In this document: one piece after another, positions 6,209 to 7,235 of the stretch
Numbering within the stretch: position 1 is the stretch's first letter
How the letters are laid out: every line of letters begins with the position of its first letter
Source of the DNA: Clostridia bacterium
GTDB taxonomy: Bacteria > Bacillota > Clostridia > Christensenellales > Aristaeellaceae
Assembly: GCA_016295665.1 (NCBI GenBank)
Contig: JAEDKS010000124.1
Coordinates: 1-7,235, forward strand
Direction of reading: 5' to 3'
DNA: 7,235 nt
The notes under the pieces: model-generated
Told to the model about the DNA's origin: nothing
Seen by the model: the letters and a program-made list of their open reading frames with translations, nothing else
The model's database searches: none
Position numbers and translations under genes: made by a program

Positions 6209-7235
6209 ATGAAGCAATATGCCGTGACCGGGATGAGCTGCGCGGCCTGCAGCGCCCGGGTAGAGAAGGCCGTATCGAAGGTGCCGGGCGTGGAGTCGTG
6301 CTCGGTGAGCCTGCTGACCAATTCCATGGGGGTAGAGGGCCCGGCGGACCCCCGCGCGGTCATTCAGGCCGTTCAGGAGGCCGGGTACGGGGCCTCGGAG
6401 AAGGGAGAGCATGCCGCGGCCGGGAGGACGGCGGCGGAGGAAGAGCTGCGCGACACGCAGACGCCGCTTCTCAAGCGCCGGGTGCTGTGGTCGGCGGCGT
6501 TCCTGCTGGTGCTGATGTATTTCTCCATGGGCCACATGATGTGGGGATGGCCGCTTCCCCCCTTCTATGCGGACAACCACGTGGCCATGGGACTGACCCA
6601 GCTGCTTCTGACCGTGCCGATTCTGGTCATTAACCAGCGCTTCTTTGTCAGCGGCTTCAAGAGCCTGTGGCATCGCGCGCCCAACATGGACACGCTGGTC
6701 GCCATGGGCGCCACGGCGGCCTTTGGCTACAGCACCTACGCGCTGTTTGCCATGACGCGGGCCCAGGTGGACGGGAACGCGGAGGCCGTCATGGCCTACA
6801 TGATGGACTTCTACTTTGAATCGGCCGGCATGATCCTGACCCTGATCACCGTGGGCAAGCTCCTGGAGGCCCGCTCCAAGGGCAAGACCACCGACGCGCT
6901 CAAGAGCCTGATGAAGCTGGCCCCCCAGACGGCCACCGTGCGGCGGGAGGGCGCGGAGGTGGAAATCCCGGTCGGACAGGTGCGCACGGGCGACGTCTTC
7001 GTGGTGCGCCCGGGCGAGAACATCCCGGTGGACGGCGTGGTGCTGGAGGGCAGCAGCGCGGTCAACGAGGCGGCCCTGACCGGCGAGAGCATTCCGGTGG
7101 ACAAGGAGCCCGGCAGCACCGTTTCAGCCGCCACGGTCAACCAGTCCGGCTTTCTGACGTGCCGGGCCACCCGCGTGGGCGAGGACACCACCCTGTCCCA
7201 GATCATCCAGATGGTCAGCGACGCGGCGGCCACCA
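6209..7235 (+). CDS. copA: Cu+-exporting P1B-type ATPase CopA, N-terminal part
   Basis: The first 342 residues of a heavy-metal P-type ATPase, running off the window. Residues 1-65 form one HMA domain with GMSCAAC (C11, C14), which receives Cu+. A charged linker (about 68-90) precedes the first membrane helices, which include a Met/His-rich segment (MYFSMGHMMWGW), the APNMDTLVAMG helix and FYFESAGMILTLITVGKLLEARSKGKT; all are typical of the CopA family. The actuator domain follows, with PGENIPVDG and TGES (291-294). The parts that would prove the metal, the CPC motif in the sixth helix and the phosphorylation DKTGT, lie beyond the window, so Cu+ is inferred from overall similarity. CopA moves Cu+ from the cytoplasm outward and protects against copper excess. 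The start ATG 6209 is fixed by GGAGGAA 6 bases upstream. The gene has its own strong promoter, 114 bases after the DUF2318 stop. Confidence 0.93.
   Translation, partial: MKQYAVTGMSCAACSARVEKAVSKVPGVESCSVSLLTNSMGVEGPADPRAVIQAVQEAGYGASEKGEHAAAGRTAAEEELRDTQTPLLKRRVLWSAAFLLVLMYFSMGHMMWGWPLPPFYADNHVAMGLTQLLLTVPILVINQRFFVSGFKSLWHRAPNMDTLVAMGATAAFGYSTYALFAMTRAQVDGNAEAVMAYMMDFYFESAGMILTLITVGKLLEARSKGKTTDALKSLMKLAPQTATVRREGAEVEIPVGQVRTGDVFVVRPGENIPVDGVVLEGSSAVNEAALTGESIPVDKEPGSTVSAATVNQSGFLTCRATRVGEDTTLSQIIQMVSDAAAT

Noticed and set aside
5426..6673. 415-codon minus-strand frame
   Set aside because: It spans the DUF2318 gene, the copA promoter and the start of copA, all well supported on the plus strand.
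1..7235. CRISPR arrays, tRNA or rRNA genes, insertion sequences
   Set aside because: No direct-repeat array, cloverleaf, rRNA stretch or transposase-like protein was seen.

Overview
The window is GC-rich and every gene on it has a purine-rich Shine-Dalgarno site. It also carries a yybP-ykoY-type manganese riboswitch linked to a Rho-independent terminator. Together with the protein types, this points to a high-GC member of the Clostridia (a gut Oscillospiraceae-like Firmicute is my best guess). That is inference from style and gene content, because no rRNA or marker gene is present.

Layout. (1) 1-479, + strand: the C-terminal part of a PLP-dependent class I/II aminotransferase, cut by the window edge. 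(2) 489-520: a strong bidirectional terminator shared with the convergent neighbour. (3) 529-3162, - strand: a complete type II (SERCA/PMCA-like) P-type ATPase, probably a Mn2+/Ca2+ exporter. (4) 3163-3485: the divergent control region. Its minus strand holds a promoter, a yybP-ykoY-like aptamer (about 3223-3317) and a terminator hairpin (3194-3230). The 3' strand of aptamer helix P1 is also the 5' arm of the terminator, so the two folds exclude each other. Its plus strand holds a probable extended -10 promoter for the next gene. (5) 3486-5474, + strand: a gene for an HMA domain, a DsbD_2/SafE-type membrane domain and a cupredoxin-like domain. An in-frame TAG (5013-5015) separates these from a second cupredoxin-like domain that continues in the same frame to 5474. 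(6) 5513-6094, + strand: a membrane-anchored DUF2318 protein with paired cysteines, probably in the same transcript. (7) 6104-6208: a near-consensus sigma-A promoter and a GC-rich leader hairpin. (8) 6209-7235, + strand: the N-terminal 342 residues of a CopA-type Cu+ P-type ATPase, running off the window.

Taken together, this is a metal-homeostasis locus of two divergent halves. One half looks like Mn2+ (or Ca2+) efflux switched on by its ligand through the riboswitch. The other looks like copper handling: CopA would export Cu+, and the HMA-membrane-cupredoxin protein and the cysteine-rich DUF2318 protein would bind copper, or move copper or electrons, at or outside the membrane. The points most worth a second look are the riboswitch/terminator overlap, the amber codon inside the linker of the multidomain protein, and that protein's unusual domain combination next to DUF2318 and CopA.
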